DNA of 54,372 bases from an uncultured Coriobacteriaceae bacterium (GCA_902778135.1 CACYWP010000023.1:1-54372); one strand, 5' to 3'. Shown: positions 1 to 10,787, counted from the stretch's first letter. A program made the numbers and translations. Notes: a model not told the origin generated them from the sequence alone.

Positions 1-3000
1 GTCGACGGTCCAGCCGTACTTGGTCGTGAGCGCGTTGATCTCGCCCTGGCTCATGGAGTAGTAGTGGTCGCCCATGGCGCGGTTGTACAGGCGGTAGACG
101 GGCGTCCCCACGCCGTCGGGGGCCAGCCAGGCCACGTCCTCCTGGCGCCAGTCGCCCTTGGTGATGATCGGCAGCTGCTTGTACTCGTTCTCGCTCGTCG
201 TCCACAGGTGCTCGCTGGTCTTGTGGTTGTACAGGCGGTACACCGCCACGGTCTTCGGGGCTGTCGACGGCACCTTCACCTTCAGCGTGTAGGGATTCAG
301 CATGGCCTTGCCGGTGTAGCTCGTGGCGGCGGAGACGGTCACCGTTGCCGTGGCCCCTTGGCTGACAGAGCTGAGCGGAACCCTCAGGACCTTGGACAGG
401 GTCGCCTCCGTGCCATCATCCTTGAACCCGGCTTCGACTTCTTGCCACTCGGCTTCCACCGGCTTCCCGTCGACCAGCACCTCGAGCGGGCCTTCGGTCT
501 GCATGTGCTGATTGAAGACGATGTCGACATAGGACCCGTCGTCGGCAACCACATTCTGGTCTCCCTCGACCTTGGGCGCATCGGAGCGCAGCAGGTTGAT
601 GGGAACGTCGGTCCACTCGGGCGGAACCTCCATCTCGTTGGACCATGTGTCCTCATAGCCCTCCTTGCTGAAGAGCACCTTCCACAGGCCCATGGGCACG
701 TCCCAGGCGAACAGGCCATTTGCGTCGGTCGTTTGGGTGTTGGTCTGCTCGTACTCCTCGGCCTCCAGCTGGCTCCAAACCTCCCAGGTTCCCTCGTTCA
801 CCTGATGGTAGATGGTTGCCACCACACCTTCCACGCGATTGTTCTCGACACCTTCGAACACGAAGCCCGATGGGTCAAGGTTGAACTTCTTGTAGTAGTG
901 CAGCCGACCGAATTCGTCATCCTTGCACTGGGCCGTACGCTCGGCACGCTGGCGAGTCACATAGCTCTCGAGGACGTCTGCCCTGGCCGCATTCTGCATG
1001 GAAGCCGAGACGGACCCTGCGGTGTACGCGGCAGACGCTCCCAGTATGAGCAGTCCCACAGGGGTGCCGATTCCCGTACCCGACAGGGCTGCGCCCAAGA
1101 TCATGCCGCCACAACCGACCACGGTGTTGAAGCCGATATCCCACATTGCGACACCCGCGGAGCTGTCAAGCGTTTCCACTAGCGGTTCCATGAGGTTACG
1201 CTCGCGTCTGAGCGCCTGGACGCAGGCGGAATTCCCCTGACCACGATTCTCGTAGTAGGCAATCTGCTGATTGATCCTCGTCAGCTCGCCCTTGCGCTCC
1301 TCAAACTCGCTAATCGCGTCTCCATACGATGAGATGGAATTGTAAGTGTTGTAGACGTTCAGGACAGTCGCCGCCGTGCCAAATGCCCGACCAGCCGCTG
1401 TGCCGGCAACGCTGGTAGCCTCACCATACCCAACGTCTCCCGCAGAGGCGATTATACCGGCAGCGCCCGACACGGCCCCCGATGTGGCCGCGGACTGGTG
1501 CCTGCCCCGGATCTTTATGGTGTTCTTGGGGGTCTTGCACACTACCTGATGACCGCCAAACTCATCGAAGACTCCCAGGCGATCGCCCTCGGATAGCGCA
1601 CCTCCGTCTTCGTACTTGATGGCAACCCAAGCGGGAACGTCAGCGTCGCCATAGCCACTGCCATATTGCTGCCAGGCAACCTGCCATTCGGGCGACGAGG
1701 TATCGACGATCGTGTAGCCCTGCCGCTCCAGCGCTGCACGGTTGTTGGACTGGCCCGTCTCGAGGCCATAGTTGTCTGCCAGGTACTCCTCCATGGACGC
1801 ATAGGCGGGCAGGGGCTTCTTGTCGCCCATCATCACGGCCAGATACCCATAGAGCTCATCGATCTGGTTCTCGGTGTCGATGTACGCCGCCCGCTCCTCT
1901 TCGCTCATCGATGCCCAAATCGTGCCATCCGGGTCGAAGACCTCGTGCTTGTAGGCATAGCCGAAGATGCCGAGCGAGGAGAGCGTCTCCGTACGCCGGG
2001 GCTCGTCGAGGCTCAGGACCCATTCGAGCCAAGCCTGGTCGATGTCCTCGTAACTCTTGTCGTACGTCTTGTCTCCCAGCTTGACCTTTTCCTTGCGCGC
2101 CGTGTCGATGAGCTTGTTCTGGTAGGTGAGGCTATAGGCGGCAGCAGTGTCGAGTCCTTCGAGGACCGTCCCGTCAATTGCGTTGAGGGAGGCGTCGACA
2201 TCCTGCTCGAACTGGGGCAGCACGTCAAAGCGGCAGGGGATGTCCTTGGGCTTCAGACGATACTCGAGCTTGCCCGTGCCAATCTTCACGGAGCAGCGGT
2301 AGGTGTAGCGCGTGACGTCGTTGTCCAACGGCTCCGTCTTTGCCCGGCTCATCTCGCAGGTGCGTATGCTTCCGTCCGCCATGCCCAGCCTCAACATGGC
2401 AGTGTCCCTCAGAGGCAGCTTACTCTCGATGACTGCCTCGAAGGGCCATTCCGCACGATAGGCATTCGAATGCATGTCGGGCTTGTCGATGACGGTGTAG
2501 TAGCCACCCAGCAGGTCCTCCCCGTCCTTGGCTAGGTAGACGGTGCGCCCGCCATGCTCGAAGAAGAAGTCGATGATCCTCGGCGCGAACGAGGAGGCCG
2601 CCGACACGGACCCTTGGTACGACACGAGACCGGTCGCAGAGTCCTCGCCCACGGTAGCGGTGACCAGGTAATACTGTCCGATGCCGAGCTCACCTTCCGG
2701 GATGGTCACGGTCGTCCTCAGATGGCCGAGCTTGTTGGTCTGATAGGTCTTGTCGGTGAGCTGCGTGCCGCCAATCGTGAGCGTCACGTCCGACCCGGCC
2801 GTCGCATAGACGTCCAGGGCAAAGCTGGTCGTGGACAGCCGATCCGTGGGAACTATGAGCTCGATGGCCGGCACATCCAGGCGGACCGACCCCAGGGCAC
2901 AGGCGACGCCATCGCTCGTCACCGAGGCACTGACGTCATAGGACCCGGCCGTCTCGACCCGCAGGCCGATGGTGACCAGGGCGCCCGCCTTGTCCTGCTC

Positions 3001-5964
3001 ACTGAGGTTGTTCAGCGTGAGAACGTGGCTACCGGCGTTCCAGCCGCCAGTCCCGTACCTCTTGGCAGTCGTTGCCGCCGAGGTGGGCATCAGGCCGGCC
3101 GGGATGTTGACGCGCACCTCGTTGGCCGTGCGCCCCTCGGCCATGGTGTAGCGCACGCGCAGGTAGAGGGTGGTGCCGGGCGTGGTCTTGGTGGCGGACA
3201 GGGTCACCTCTCCCTCCTCGACCACACCGGTCATCCTCGACACGTCGAAGTCGGGCACGCTGCCCAGGTTGAGCTCCACGACCTGGCTCGCCCTGACGCT
3301 GACGCGCCGACGCAGGTAGTCGGTTCCATCGCGGAAGCCGAGCCGGGAGAGGTCGTCCACACCCGACACGCGAGTCACGGCATCGTTGGCCTTCCAGGCA
3401 ATCACGTCATAGTCACCCGCTGACAGGTCGGCCACCTCGTAGAAGCCAGCCCGCAGCATCGTACCCTGGGACACAAGCTTGCCTGACTTGAACACCGCGA
3501 CGTTGATCTCGTTGTCATAGTGGCCTTCCGCGTCCGGGTTGGTGGTGACGCGCAGGGTTCCCAGGTCGGAGAGCGGCGTCATGTCGTTCACGGTCACGGC
3601 AAACTGCCACGTGTCGGTGATGGCCGCGCCAGTCGAGTCGCCGGACGCGAGCTCGCTGGGGAAGAGCGTCAGGTCCTTGTAGCCTTCCAAGCTCACGATG
3701 GCGCAGGCCGGCGTGCCCTCTTCGATGCCGTTCACGGAGAAGCTGGCCGTGGTGCCGTTGTCGACGAGCTCCGGGGTCGTCTCCTCGCCCGCCAGCAGCA
3801 GCCGTACCGTGGCACCGGTGGGCACCGTGCCCATGATGCCGTAGGTCGGCTTGGGCGCGTTCTCGTCGAAGGGGATGAAGGTCAGGTACGAGATCCTGTC
3901 GGCATACTCGCCGGTCTTGGCATACTCCACCAGGCGACCGAGGTCGGATGTGGGATCGGTGTCCTGCGGGTAGTAGATGATGCTCCGGCTCTGGAACGGA
4001 ACGTCTGACGACACGTAGCTGGTCAGCTCCTTGCCGTCGTCAAAGCACCAGAAATCGATGTCCTTGTTGTAGATGTAGTAGGTGACGGCGTACTTGTCGG
4101 CGACTCCATCCGAAACGAGAGCCTGCTTGCCCAGATAGGTCACGCGCTCGGGCAGGACGACGGTCGTGCCCGGGGCGAAGCGACACATCCAGTTGCCGAT
4201 CGAAAGTGGCTCGCCCTCCTCCTCGATGGTGAACGACGAGATCGTCGCCTCGCCATACTGGGTGTCGAAGGCCTTCTCGCCAATGCTCGTGACCGACCCG
4301 GGGATATGGATGCTCTCGATCTTGTTGTTGTAGAAGGCCTGATGCTCGATGGTCTGGACGCCGTCGGAGATGGCAAGCGTCTGGACCCAGGAGTCGAAGA
4401 AGGAGTACTCGCCAACGGTCTGTACCGTGGAGGGGATGGTGATGTGCTCGAGCGGGCTCTTCCGGTATGCCTCCCTGCCAATGGTGGTGATGTAGGGAGG
4501 CAGATCGTTCACGACCTCGTCCTTGAGGCTGGGCAGGTTATCGAGTCCCTGAACCGTGTTGAAGGTATCCGTCGCGCTCGTCGGCCAGACGATGGTCTCG
4601 AGCTTGGTGCAGCCCTGGTAGGGAGACCAGGCGTTCATGTCCTTCATCGAGTTGGGCAGTCTGATGGAGGTGATCGACTGGTTGAGGAAGGCGCGCACAC
4701 CGATGAACTCGAGCTTGGATGCTGCCTGGCTCGTACCGATGGTCACGCTGGTGAGCGGGCCGGGGTCAGCATGCTGGTCCCAACCAAAGGCGGTGTCCTC
4801 GATCCTGGTCACGGAGTTGGGGATCTGGACCTTGGTGATGGGGCAGAAGTTGAAGGCCGCGTTGCCGATGGTCTCAAGCTGGGAAGCGGTCATGCTGGTG
4901 CCGAACTTGACGCTCGTGAGGGAGGCGCAGTCGGTGAAGGCTTGGTTGCCTATGGTCTTGAGACTGTTGGGGAATGAGACGGACGTGAGCGGCAGGCCGG
5001 CAAAGGCAAGGTTTCCGATGCTGGTCAGCCCTTCCGGAAGGCTTATCGAGCTAATCTGCGTATCCCGAAATGCGCTTCTATCAATGGTCTTCACCGTGGC
5101 AGGTATCTCGATCGAGGTGAGGTTCTTGCAGCCCTGGCAGAGCTGGGTTCCAATGGTCTCGAGGTGATCGGGCAGCACGAGCGACTCGATGTCCGTGCCA
5201 TCGAAGTTGTAGCCGAGCTCCTTGCAGTGGCTGTTGGGTGCGAAGGTGACGGACTTGAGGTTGGGGACGTGCTGGTAGTCTGCGCTCCACTGGGTGGGCC
5301 GGAAGGTCCAGAACGCCACGTCCTCGACGTTGGGAGGCACGACCACGTGGGCAATGGGAAGGCCCGTGCAGGTTTTGTTCCCCTCGTCATCCACCCAGTT
5401 GAAGAGGTCGTCACCCAAGAACATCACCGGCGTCGGGGTCTTGGATGTGACGCCGTTGATGGTGACTGGCACGTCGAGGATGTTGGGCAGCTCGATGGTA
5501 AGAGTCCCGTCCTCGTGCTCTCCCTCGATGTAGAGGCCGTTGAGGAGAACGCCGTCGCCCCTCGTATCGAAGCCGTAGTAGACCATGATGTCGCTGTCCG
5601 GCTCGATGGGCATGGGGTCACTGATGTAGGGGTAGCGACCGGTGACCTGGAGGGATTCGTTCGCGTCGTCGTTCGACGCGCCGAGGGGCGTAGGCTCCGC
5701 TACCGCGTCGTCGACGGCATCGTCGGAGCTCTCCTCAAGCAGGGATTCGTCGGAGCTCTCCTCCGGCTGGGCCACATCGGGACCCTCCCCTTGGATCTCG
5801 TCGGGACTCTCTTCCTGGACCTCGAGCACCGTCTCTGCGACGGCCTCCTCGCTCGTCCCCTCTTGATCGATGACTTCTGCGAGAGCCTGACTAGGTATCA
5901 ACTCCAACACCAGCGCGATGGTCAGCATCACGGAAAGAATCTTGCGGGCGCGCAGTGTCTTCAT
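1..5964 (-). CDS. Giant secreted LRR (BspA-like) surface protein, C-terminus cut by the window edge
   Basis: The frame is open without a stop from an ATG at 5964 to base 1, giving at least 1988 codons. GAGG lies 6 nt before the ATG. Residues 1-29 form a signal peptide (MKTLRARKI, a hydrophobic stretch, then SQALA). A Glu/Asp/Ser-rich spacer follows. Residues about 210-590 hold BspA-type LRR_5 repeats of the form 'LxSIxIPxxVxxIGxxAF'. The centre has beta-rich modules, then Gly/Ala-rich hydrophobic stretches (about 1490-1560 and 1600-1655). Residues about 1703-1788 look like a carboxypeptidase-regulatory/Cna-B fold. From about 1900 on, YRLYN...SEHLWTTS repeats match the DUF5648 type and are nearly identical to the C-terminus of the LRR protein at 25795-28143. 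Probable cell-surface adhesin; ligand and anchoring unknown. The end of the protein lies outside the window. Confidence 0.88.
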   Translation of the reverse strand, partial: MKTLRARKILSVMLTIALVLELIPSQALAEVIDQEGTSEEAVAETVLEVQEESPDEIQGEGPDVAQPEESSDESLLEESSDDAVDDAVAEPTPLGASNDDANESLQVTGRYPYISDPMPIEPDSDIMVYYGFDTRGDGVLLNGLYIEGEHEDGTLTIELPNILDVPVTINGVTSKTPTPVMFLGDDLFNWVDDEGNKTCTGLPIAHVVVPPNVEDVAFWTFRPTQWSADYQHVPNLKSVTFAPNSHCKELGYNFDGTDIESLVLPDHLETIGTQLCQGCKNLTSIEIPATVKTIDRSAFRDTQISSISLPEGLTSIGNLAFAGLPLTSVSFPNSLKTIGNQAFTDCASLTSVKFGTSMTASQLETIGNAAFNFCPITKVQIPNSVTRIEDTAFGWDQHADPGPLTSVTIGTSQAASKLEFIGVRAFLNQSITSIRLPNSMKDMNAWSPYQGCTKLETIVWPTSATDTFNTVQGLDNLPSLKDEVVNDLPPYITTIGREAYRKSPLEHITIPSTVQTVGEYSFFDSWVQTLAISDGVQTIEHQAFYNNKIESIHIPGSVTSIGEKAFDTQYGEATISSFTIEEEGEPLSIGNWMCRFAPGTTVVLPERVTYLGKQALVSDGVADKYAVTYYIYNKDIDFWCFDDGKELTSYVSSDVPFQSRSIIYYPQDTDPTSDLGRLVEYAKTGEYADRISYLTFIPFDENAPKPTYGIMGTVPTGATVRLLLAGEETTPELVDNGTTASFSVNGIEEGTPACAIVSLEGYKDLTLFPSELASGDSTGAAITDTWQFAVTVNDMTPLSDLGTLRVTTNPDAEGHYDNEINVAVFKSGKLVSQGTMLRAGFYEVADLSAGDYDVIAWKANDAVTRVSGVDDLSRLGFRDGTDYLRRRVSVRASQVVELNLGSVPDFDVSRMTGVVEEGEVTLSATKTTPGTTLYLRVRYTMAEGRTANEVRVNIPAGLMPTSAATTAKRYGTGGWNAGSHVLTLNNLSEQDKAGALVTIGLRVETAGSYDVSASVTSDGVACALGSVRLDVPAIELIVPTDRLSTTSFALDVYATAGSDVTLTIGGTQLTDKTYQTNKLGHLRTTVTIPEGELGIGQYYLVTATVGEDSATGLVSYQGSVSAASSFAPRIIDFFFEHGGRTVYLAKDGEDLLGGYYTVIDKPDMHSNAYRAEWPFEAVIESKLPLRDTAMLRLGMADGSIRTCEMSRAKTEPLDNDVTRYTYRCSVKIGTGKLEYRLKPKDIPCRFDVLPQFEQDVDASLNAIDGTVLEGLDTAAAYSLTYQNKLIDTARKEKVKLGDKTYDKSYEDIDQAWLEWVLSLDEPRRTETLSSLGIFGYAYKHEVFDPDGTIWASMSEEERAAYIDTENQIDELYGYLAVMMGDKKPLPAYASMEEYLADNYGLETGQSNNRAALERQGYTIVDTSSPEWQVAWQQYGSGYGDADVPAWVAIKYEDGGALSEGDRLGVFDEFGGHQVVCKTPKNTIKIRGRHQSAATSGAVSGAAGIIASAGDVGYGEATSVAGTAAGRAFGTAATVLNVYNTYNSISSYGDAISEFEERKGELTRINQQIAYYENRGQGNSACVQALRRERNLMEPLVETLDSSAGVAMWDIGFNTVVGCGGMILGAALSGTGIGTPVGLLILGASAAYTAGSVSASMQNAARADVLESYVTRQRAERTAQCKDDEFGRLHYYKKFNLDPSGFVFEGVENNRVEGVVATIYHQVNEGTWEVWSQLEAEEYEQTNTQTTDANGLFAWDVPMGLWKVLFSKEGYEDTWSNEMEVPPEWTDVPINLLRSDAPKVEGDQNVVADDGSYVDIVFNQHMQTEGPLEVLVDGKPVEAEWQEVEAGFKDDGTEATLSKVLRVPLSSVSQGATATVTVSAATSYTGKAMLNPYTLKVKVPSTAPKTVAVYRLYNHKTSEHLWTTSENEYKQLPIITKGDWRQEDVAWLAPDGVGTPVYRLYNRAMGDHYYSMSQGEINALTTKYGWTVD

Positions 5965-6025
5965 GACAACCTCAATTCGTAAGGCGGGCGGGCATGGAGC
6001 GGCTCTATAGCAGAATCCAGTATCA

Positions 6026-6054
6026 ACCATAAGGCCTCGCCCGCTCCCTGTCAG
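6026..6054 (-). promoter_or_regulatory. Possible promoter of the giant LRR surface protein
   Basis: Reading the minus strand, CTGACA (6049-6054) lies 17 nt before TATGGT (6026-6031), about 60 nt upstream of the ATG at 5964. The match to sigma-70 consensus is moderate. Confidence 0.35.
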
Positions 6055-6108
6055 GTCTAGAAATGGTATAGGTAGCCCTTTAACTGGCCTTTTCGAAGTT
6101 GAGGGCGA

Positions 6109-6177
6109 TTCGACCATCTGGGACGGTCGACTTGTATCAGACGTTTCGACCGGAGAGAACCGTCCCAGATGGTCGAA
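6109..6177. repeat. REPIN-like inverted pair A (GAACCGTCCC palindrome)
   Basis: Perfect 19-bp inverted arms at 6109-6127 and 6159-6177 flank a 31-nt loop. The right half (6145-6177) is a complete 33-bp unit that starts TTCGACC, carries the core GAGAACCGTCCC and ends GGTCGAA, so each unit is itself a hairpin. The left half is degenerate after its first 19 bp. It lies 2 bp beyond the stop codon of the LuxR gene, so it may also act as a transcript-end hairpin. Related pairs lie at 21561, 25703 and 28288. Confidence 0.85.
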
Positions 6178-6179
6178 GG

Positions 6180-7622
6180 CTAGGCGTTGGTCGGTCGCAC
6201 ACCGGCGTATGCAGCCAGCACTTCAAGGCGGCTCTTGCAGCCGGTCTTCTTCAGCAGGTTGCCCACGTGGAACTTCACGGTCTGCTCCGACACGCCAAGC
6301 GTCCCCGCAATCTCGGCATTGCTCCTCTCGTCGAGCACGAGGCGGAGCACGTCGCGCTCGCGAGCGGTCAGGCCATGCTCTGCCGCAAAGCGCTCGAACA
6401 CCTCGCGTTCGCTGGGCGGGGCAACCACCGGGACCACATCCGGCATCGGGGCTGCCCCGGGCATTGGAGCCACATCCAAACTGGCTGCCTGTCCATCGCG
6501 AACGAACAGTCGCTGATAGAGCGCAAGCAGCACCCCCGTCGTCGCCACGAACAGCAGGGTGGTCGCCGCAATCAGCGCAACGGGTGCGCCGGCCAGCAGC
6601 AGGAACAGTCCCTCGCCCAGCGCGTCCCCGATGCGCCCGAACATCAGGCCAGCCCCCGCGAGGTGCGGAACACCCGCCCCCCGCGCGAGGTCGGCAAAGA
6701 GCAGGACGCGAAACAGCACGTAAAAGCCCGTAAGGAAGTATTCCAGCGCCCACAGCGGAGCCCCCGAGACCCCTGCACCGGACAATGCGAGCATCAGGAA
6801 GGGCGTCACCAGCGCGAGGCCGCACACAAGCAGGCCCAGCCGACGGTCACGGTCGCTCGCCAGTCCGGCGACCACAAGCCCCACCCCATAGAAGAGCCGC
6901 GAGAGCTCGATGCTCACCCCGCCACCCAAGTCGACCGAGGGAAAGGCAAAGCCCATGGTCTTCACCACGCTGACCATGACCACGGCGAGTGCCGCCAAGG
7001 GCACCAGCTCGAGCAGGGACGCGTCAACCTGGCTCGAATGTCCTTCCTCGCACCCGGAATCTGATGGCAGCGGCAGCGCGCGCAAGGCGACCATCGCTAC
7101 CAAGGCCAGCAGGCAACAGAGCACGAGACAGCCATTTCCCCAGCTCAACGCACCATCAGCTGGCAGCGACAGCAGCCAGCCCGCCAGCGTCGACACGCCG
7201 TAGGCGACCCCAAAGACCATCCCCTGGCTGTTGCCCTCTACGAGCAGCGCCAGCTCTCCCATGTAGAAGCCCTGGATCAGGCCATATGTCACGTTCTCGG
7301 CCAGCCCCGCAACAATCGTGGTCGCCACACCGCCAACGACTGTGGACGGCACAAGCAGGACAGCAGCCACGGCCATCGCCACCAGGGCGACCCGTCGAAG
7401 CCCCCGCTCGTCACAGCGGCGTGCCAACCACAGATACACCCCTACCCCGAGCGCTTGCATCAGGTATGCAACGAGTAGGGTCAGGAAGTCCGGATTGTCC
7501 ACCGCGCCCAGCGCCATCAGGCGATATACCCAGGACAGGTAGCCCGTGGACGTGTAGAGGAAGCAGGCGAGGATGACGGACAGCATTCGCACGTGCACGT
7601 CACGTATGATCCTGTCTGCCAT
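6180..7622 (-). CDS. Membrane-integrated LuxR-family transcriptional regulator
   Basis: This 480-aa protein has about twelve hydrophobic helices over residues 10-400, resembling an MFS transporter fold, followed by a LuxR/GerE helix-turn-helix at about 411-466 (LTARERDVLRL...SNAEIAGTLGVSEQTVKFHVGNLLKK). Such transporter-like LuxR sensors are greatly expanded in Coriobacteriia (Eggerthella, Adlercreutzia, Olsenella). The membrane part probably senses a ligand and controls the attached DNA-binding domain. An upstream in-frame ATG at 7721 is less likely: the ATG at 7622 has GGGGAGGTGA 5 nt before it. The gene reads toward the giant surface-protein gene in the same orientation, so that gene is a candidate target (inference). 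Confidence 0.88.
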   Translation of the reverse strand: MADRIIRDVHVRMLSVILACFLYTSTGYLSWVYRLMALGAVDNPDFLTLLVAYLMQALGVGVYLWLARRCDERGLRRVALVAMAVAAVLLVPSTVVGGVATTIVAGLAENVTYGLIQGFYMGELALLVEGNSQGMVFGVAYGVSTLAGWLLSLPADGALSWGNGCLVLCCLLALVAMVALRALPLPSDSGCEEGHSSQVDASLLELVPLAALAVVMVSVVKTMGFAFPSVDLGGGVSIELSRLFYGVGLVVAGLASDRDRRLGLLVCGLALVTPFLMLALSGAGVSGAPLWALEYFLTGFYVLFRVLLFADLARGAGVPHLAGAGLMFGRIGDALGEGLFLLLAGAPVALIAATTLLFVATTGVLLALYQRLFVRDGQAASLDVAPMPGAAPMPDVVPVVAPPSEREVFERFAAEHGLTARERDVLRLVLDERSNAEIAGTLGVSEQTVKFHVGNLLKKTGCKSRLEVLAAYAGVRPTNA

Positions 7623-7730
7623 GCTCTCACCTCCCCAAAGCCTCAGGAGATGATGATAGGCCAATGGCGACACCCGTTCGACGCGCATGCCGCAAGGGGC
7701 AGAGACCGTTCGCGCGCCCATCCATACGAC

Positions 7731-7768
7731 AAAGGGCCCCTCCTCCCCATGCGGGAAGAAGGGACCCT
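7731..7768 (-). terminator. Hairpin terminator after rpsJ
   Basis: Arms at 7733-7748 and 7753-7768 pair with a few mismatches. On the minus strand the hairpin runs into a short TTT, just downstream of the rpsJ stop at 7791. Confidence 0.6.
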
Positions 7769-7790
7769 CGCAGTTTCCTCGAAAGGGGAA

Positions 7791-8099
7791 CTAGAGCTTG
7801 ATCTCGATGTCGACGCCGGCGGGCAGGTCGAGGCGCATCAGGCTGTCGACCGTGCTGGAGCTGGGGTCGAGGATGTCGATGAGGCGCTTGTGGGTGCGCA
7901 TCTCGAACTCCTCGCGGCTGTCCTTGTCCTTGTGCGGCGAGCGGATGACCGTGTAGAGGTTGCGCTCGGTGGGCAGGGGGATGGGGCCGGAAACGCGGGC
8001 ACCGGTGTTCTGGGCGGTCTCGACGATCTTCTTGGCCGACTGGTCAACGACCTCGTGATCGTAGCCCTTGAGGCGAATCCTGATCTTCTGGCTTGACAC
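7791..8099 (-). CDS. rpsJ: 30S ribosomal protein S10
   Basis: The product has 102 aa, the full family length, and contains the S10 motifs [21 protein letters not shown] and [14 protein letters not shown]10 is a small-subunit head protein and also the NusE partner in antitermination. The start codon is GTG at 8097-8099, preceded by GGAGGT. It sits 45 nt downstream of fusA as the last gene of the str operon. A hairpin follows immediately, and the next gene is an unrelated LuxR regulator. The usual downstream S10-operon genes (rplC, rplD and so on) are therefore not attached here. Confidence 0.98.
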   Translation of the reverse strand: MSSQKIRIRLKGYDHEVVDQSAKKIVETAQNTGARVSGPIPLPTERNLYTVIRSPHKDKDSREEFEMRTHKRLIDILDPSSSTVDSLMRLDLPAGVDIEIKL

Positions 8100-8144
8100 T
8101 TTGGTTACCTCCGTTAAGAGCGAATGGGCTCGTTGACTAGTGAC

Positions 8145-10241
8145 TTATACGTTGCCGCCGTGCTTGGAGACAATCTCGTCGCGGACGGACTTCGGTACCG
8201 GCTCGTAGGAGTCGAACTGCATGGTGTAGCTCGCGCGGCCCTGCGTCTGGGAGCGCAGGTCGGTGGCGTAGCCAAACATCTCGCCCAGAGGCACCTTGGC
8301 CTTGATGACCTTGGTGTTGGAGCGGTCCTCCATGCCCTCGATCTTGCCGCGGCGGCTGGACAGGTTGCCCATGACGTCGCCCATGTACTGCTCCGGGGTC
8401 TCGACCTCGACGGCCTCAACCGGCTCGAGCAGGACGGGGTCGGAGCGGCGCAGGGCCTCCTTGATGGCCATGGAGCCGGCGATCTTGAAGGCGGCCTCCG
8501 AGGAGTCGACCTCGTGGTAGGAGCCGTCGACCAGGGTCACCTTGATGTCCTGGACGGGATAGCCGGCGATGACGCCGCTCTCCAGCGCCTCCTGGATGCC
8601 CTTGTCCACGGACGGGATGTACTCCTTGGGAACGACGCCGCCGACGGTCGCGTCGACGAACTCGTAGCCGAAGCCCGGCTCCATCGGCTGCATGTCGATG
8701 ACGGCATCGCCGTACTGGCCGCGACCGCCGGACTGGCGGACGAACTTGCCCTGGACATGCTTGACTTCCTTGCCGGCGGTTTCGCGGTAGGCGACCTGGG
8801 GCTTGCCCACGTTGCACTCGACCTTGAACTCGCGGCGCAGGCGGTCGACGATGATCTCCAGGTGCAGCTCGCCCATGCCGGCGATGATGGTCTGGCCGGT
8901 CTCGTGGTCGGTGCGGACCTGGAAGGTCGGGTCCTCCTCGGCCAGCTTCTGCAGGCCAACGGCCATCTTCTCCTGCTCCGCCTTGCTCTTGGGCTCGACG
9001 GCGACGTCGATGACGGGGTCGGCGAAGTCGATGGACTCGAGGATGATGGGGTGCTTCTCGTCGGCCAGGGTGTCACCGGTGGTGGTGTTCTTGAAGCCGA
9101 CGCAGGCCACGATGTCGCCCGCGGAGCAGGCGTCACGGTCGACGCGCTCGTTGGCGTTCATCTCGAGGATGCGGCCCAGGCGCTCGCGGTTGTCTTTGTT
9201 GACGTTGTACACGTAGCTGCCGGACTCGGCGTGGCCGGAGTAGACGCGGAAGTAGGTGAGCTTGCCGACGTAGGGGTCGGTCATGATCTTGAAGGCAAGG
9301 GCGCTGAAGGGGGCCTTGGGATCGGGATCGCGGGTGATGACCTCACCGTTCTTGGGATCGGTGCCCTCGACGGTGCCCACGTCCAGCGGGCTGGGCAGGT
9401 AGTCGACGACTGCGTCCAGGACCTCCTGGATGCCCTTGTTCTTGTAGGCGGAGCCCACGAAGACGGGGTTCATCTCGCCGGCAAGAGTGCCCTTGCGGAT
9501 GGCGGCCTTCAGCATGTCGACGGGGATCTCCTCCTCCATCAGGATGAGCTCCATCAGCTCGTCGTCGAAGTTGGAGGCGGCCTCGAGCAGCTCCTCGCGC
9601 TTCTCGTTGGCCAGGTCGACGAACTCGTCGGGGATGGCGTCCAGGACCTCGGGGTAGATCATGCCCTTGGCGTCTTCCTTGAAGTCCCATGCCTGCATGG
9701 TGACCAGGTCGACGAGGCCCCAGAACTGGGACTCGGCGCCCATGGGGATCTGGCAGGCGACGGCAGGGGCGCCCAGGCGGTCCTTCATCGTCTCGATGGC
9801 GTGGAAGAAGTCGGCGCCGATGCGGTCGAACTTGTTGATGAAGGCGATGCGCGGAACGTTGTAGTTCGCGGCCTGACGCCACACGGTCTCGGACTGGGGC
9901 TGGACGCCGGCGACGGCGTCGAAGACGGCGACGGCGCCGTCAAGGACGCGCAGGCAGCGCTCGACCTCGGCCGTGAAGTCCACGTGACCCGGGGTGTCGA
10001 TGATCTGGATGACGTGGTCACCCCAGAAGCAGGTGGTGGCGGCGGAGGTGATGGTCACGCCACGCTCCTGCTCCTGCACCATCCAGTCCATGGTCGCAGC
10101 ACCGTCGTGGACCTCACCAATCTTGTGGGTCTTGCCGGTGTAATAGAGAATGCGCTCGGTCGTCGTCGTCTTGCCCGCATCGATGTGGGCCATGATGCCG
10201 ATGTTGCGCAGGTTCTCAAGCTTGTACTTAACTTTGGCCAT
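8145..10241 (-). CDS. fusA: Elongation factor G
   Basis: The product has 698 aa, the normal length for EF-G. Its N-terminal GTPase domain carries G1 [12 protein letters not shown], the switch region [10 protein letters not shown]3 DTPGHVDFT and G4 NKFD. Domains II-V follow without interruption, including domain IV motifs ([13 protein letters not shown]). EF-G is the GTPase that drives mRNA-tRNA translocation and, with RRF, ribosome recycling. The ATG has GGAG upstream, and the gene lies 24 nt after rpsG within the rpsL-rpsG-fusA-rpsJ operon. EF-Tu, often the next gene, is instead about 37 kb away at 47166. Confidence 0.99.
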   Translation of the reverse strand: MAKVKYKLENLRNIGIMAHIDAGKTTTTERILYYTGKTHKIGEVHDGAATMDWMVQEQERGVTITSAATTCFWGDHVIQIIDTPGHVDFTAEVERCLRVLDGAVAVFDAVAGVQPQSETVWRQAANYNVPRIAFINKFDRIGADFFHAIETMKDRLGAPAVACQIPMGAESQFWGLVDLVTMQAWDFKEDAKGMIYPEVLDAIPDEFVDLANEKREELLEAASNFDDELMELILMEEEIPVDMLKAAIRKGTLAGEMNPVFVGSAYKNKGIQEVLDAVVDYLPSPLDVGTVEGTDPKNGEVITRDPDPKAPFSALAFKIMTDPYVGKLTYFRVYSGHAESGSYVYNVNKDNRERLGRILEMNANERVDRDACSAGDIVACVGFKNTTTGDTLADEKHPIILESIDFADPVIDVAVEPKSKAEQEKMAVGLQKLAEEDPTFQVRTDHETGQTIIAGMGELHLEIIVDRLRREFKVECNVGKPQVAYRETAGKEVKHVQGKFVRQSGGRGQYGDAVIDMQPMEPGFGYEFVDATVGGVVPKEYIPSVDKGIQEALESGVIAGYPVQDIKVTLVDGSYHEVDSSEAAFKIAGSMAIKEALRRSDPVLLEPVEAVEVETPEQYMGDVMGNLSSRRGKIEGMEDRSNTKVIKAKVPLGEMFGYATDLRSQTQGRASYTMQFDSYEPVPKSVRDEIVSKHGGNV

Positions 10242-10265
10242 ATGAAGTAACTCTCCTGGAACGTT

Positions 10266-10736
10266 TTAGAAGCGGTAGTGCGCGAAGGCGCGGTTGGACT
10301 CTGCCATCTTGAACAGGTCCTCGCGGCGCTTGACGGAGGCACCTACGCCATTGGCGGCGTCGAGGATCTCGTTGGCGAGACGCTCGGCCATGGTCTTCTC
10401 CTTGCGGGCGCGCGAGAAGTTGACCATCCAACGGATGGCGAGCTGGTTGGCACGACGGGAGTTAACCTCCATGGGCACCTGGTAGGTGGCGCCACCGACG
10501 CGCTTGGGCTTGACCTCGAGGGTCGGACGGATGTTGTCCATGGCCTTCTTGAAGACGGTCAGGGCGTCCTCGCCGGTCTTGGATGCGACGATGTCGAAGG
10601 CCCCGTAGACGATGCGCTCGGCGGTGGCCTTCTTGCCATCGAGGAGCACCTTGTTGATGAGCTGGGTCACGAGACGGTTGTTGTACTTGACGTCCGGCAT
10701 GACCTCACGACGGACTGCTGCTGCACGACGCGGCAT
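10266..10736 (-). CDS. rpsG: 30S ribosomal protein S7
   Basis: The product has 156 aa, the standard length. It begins [11 protein letters not shown] and contains [25 protein letters not shown] and the C-terminal YRF. S7 nucleates assembly of the 16S rRNA 3' domain and contacts tRNA in the E site. AGGAG precedes the ATG. Second gene of the str operon, 51 nt after rpsL. Confidence 0.99.
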   Translation of the reverse strand: MPRRAAAVRREVMPDVKYNNRLVTQLINKVLLDGKKATAERIVYGAFDIVASKTGEDALTVFKKAMDNIRPTLEVKPKRVGGATYQVPMEVNSRRANQLAIRWMVNFSRARKEKTMAERLANEILDAANGVGASVKRREDLFKMAESNRAFAHYRF

Positions 10737-10787
10737 GTGTATCTCCTAAAGATCGAACGTACGTGGCGAAATGGTGCGAACTGTTCC

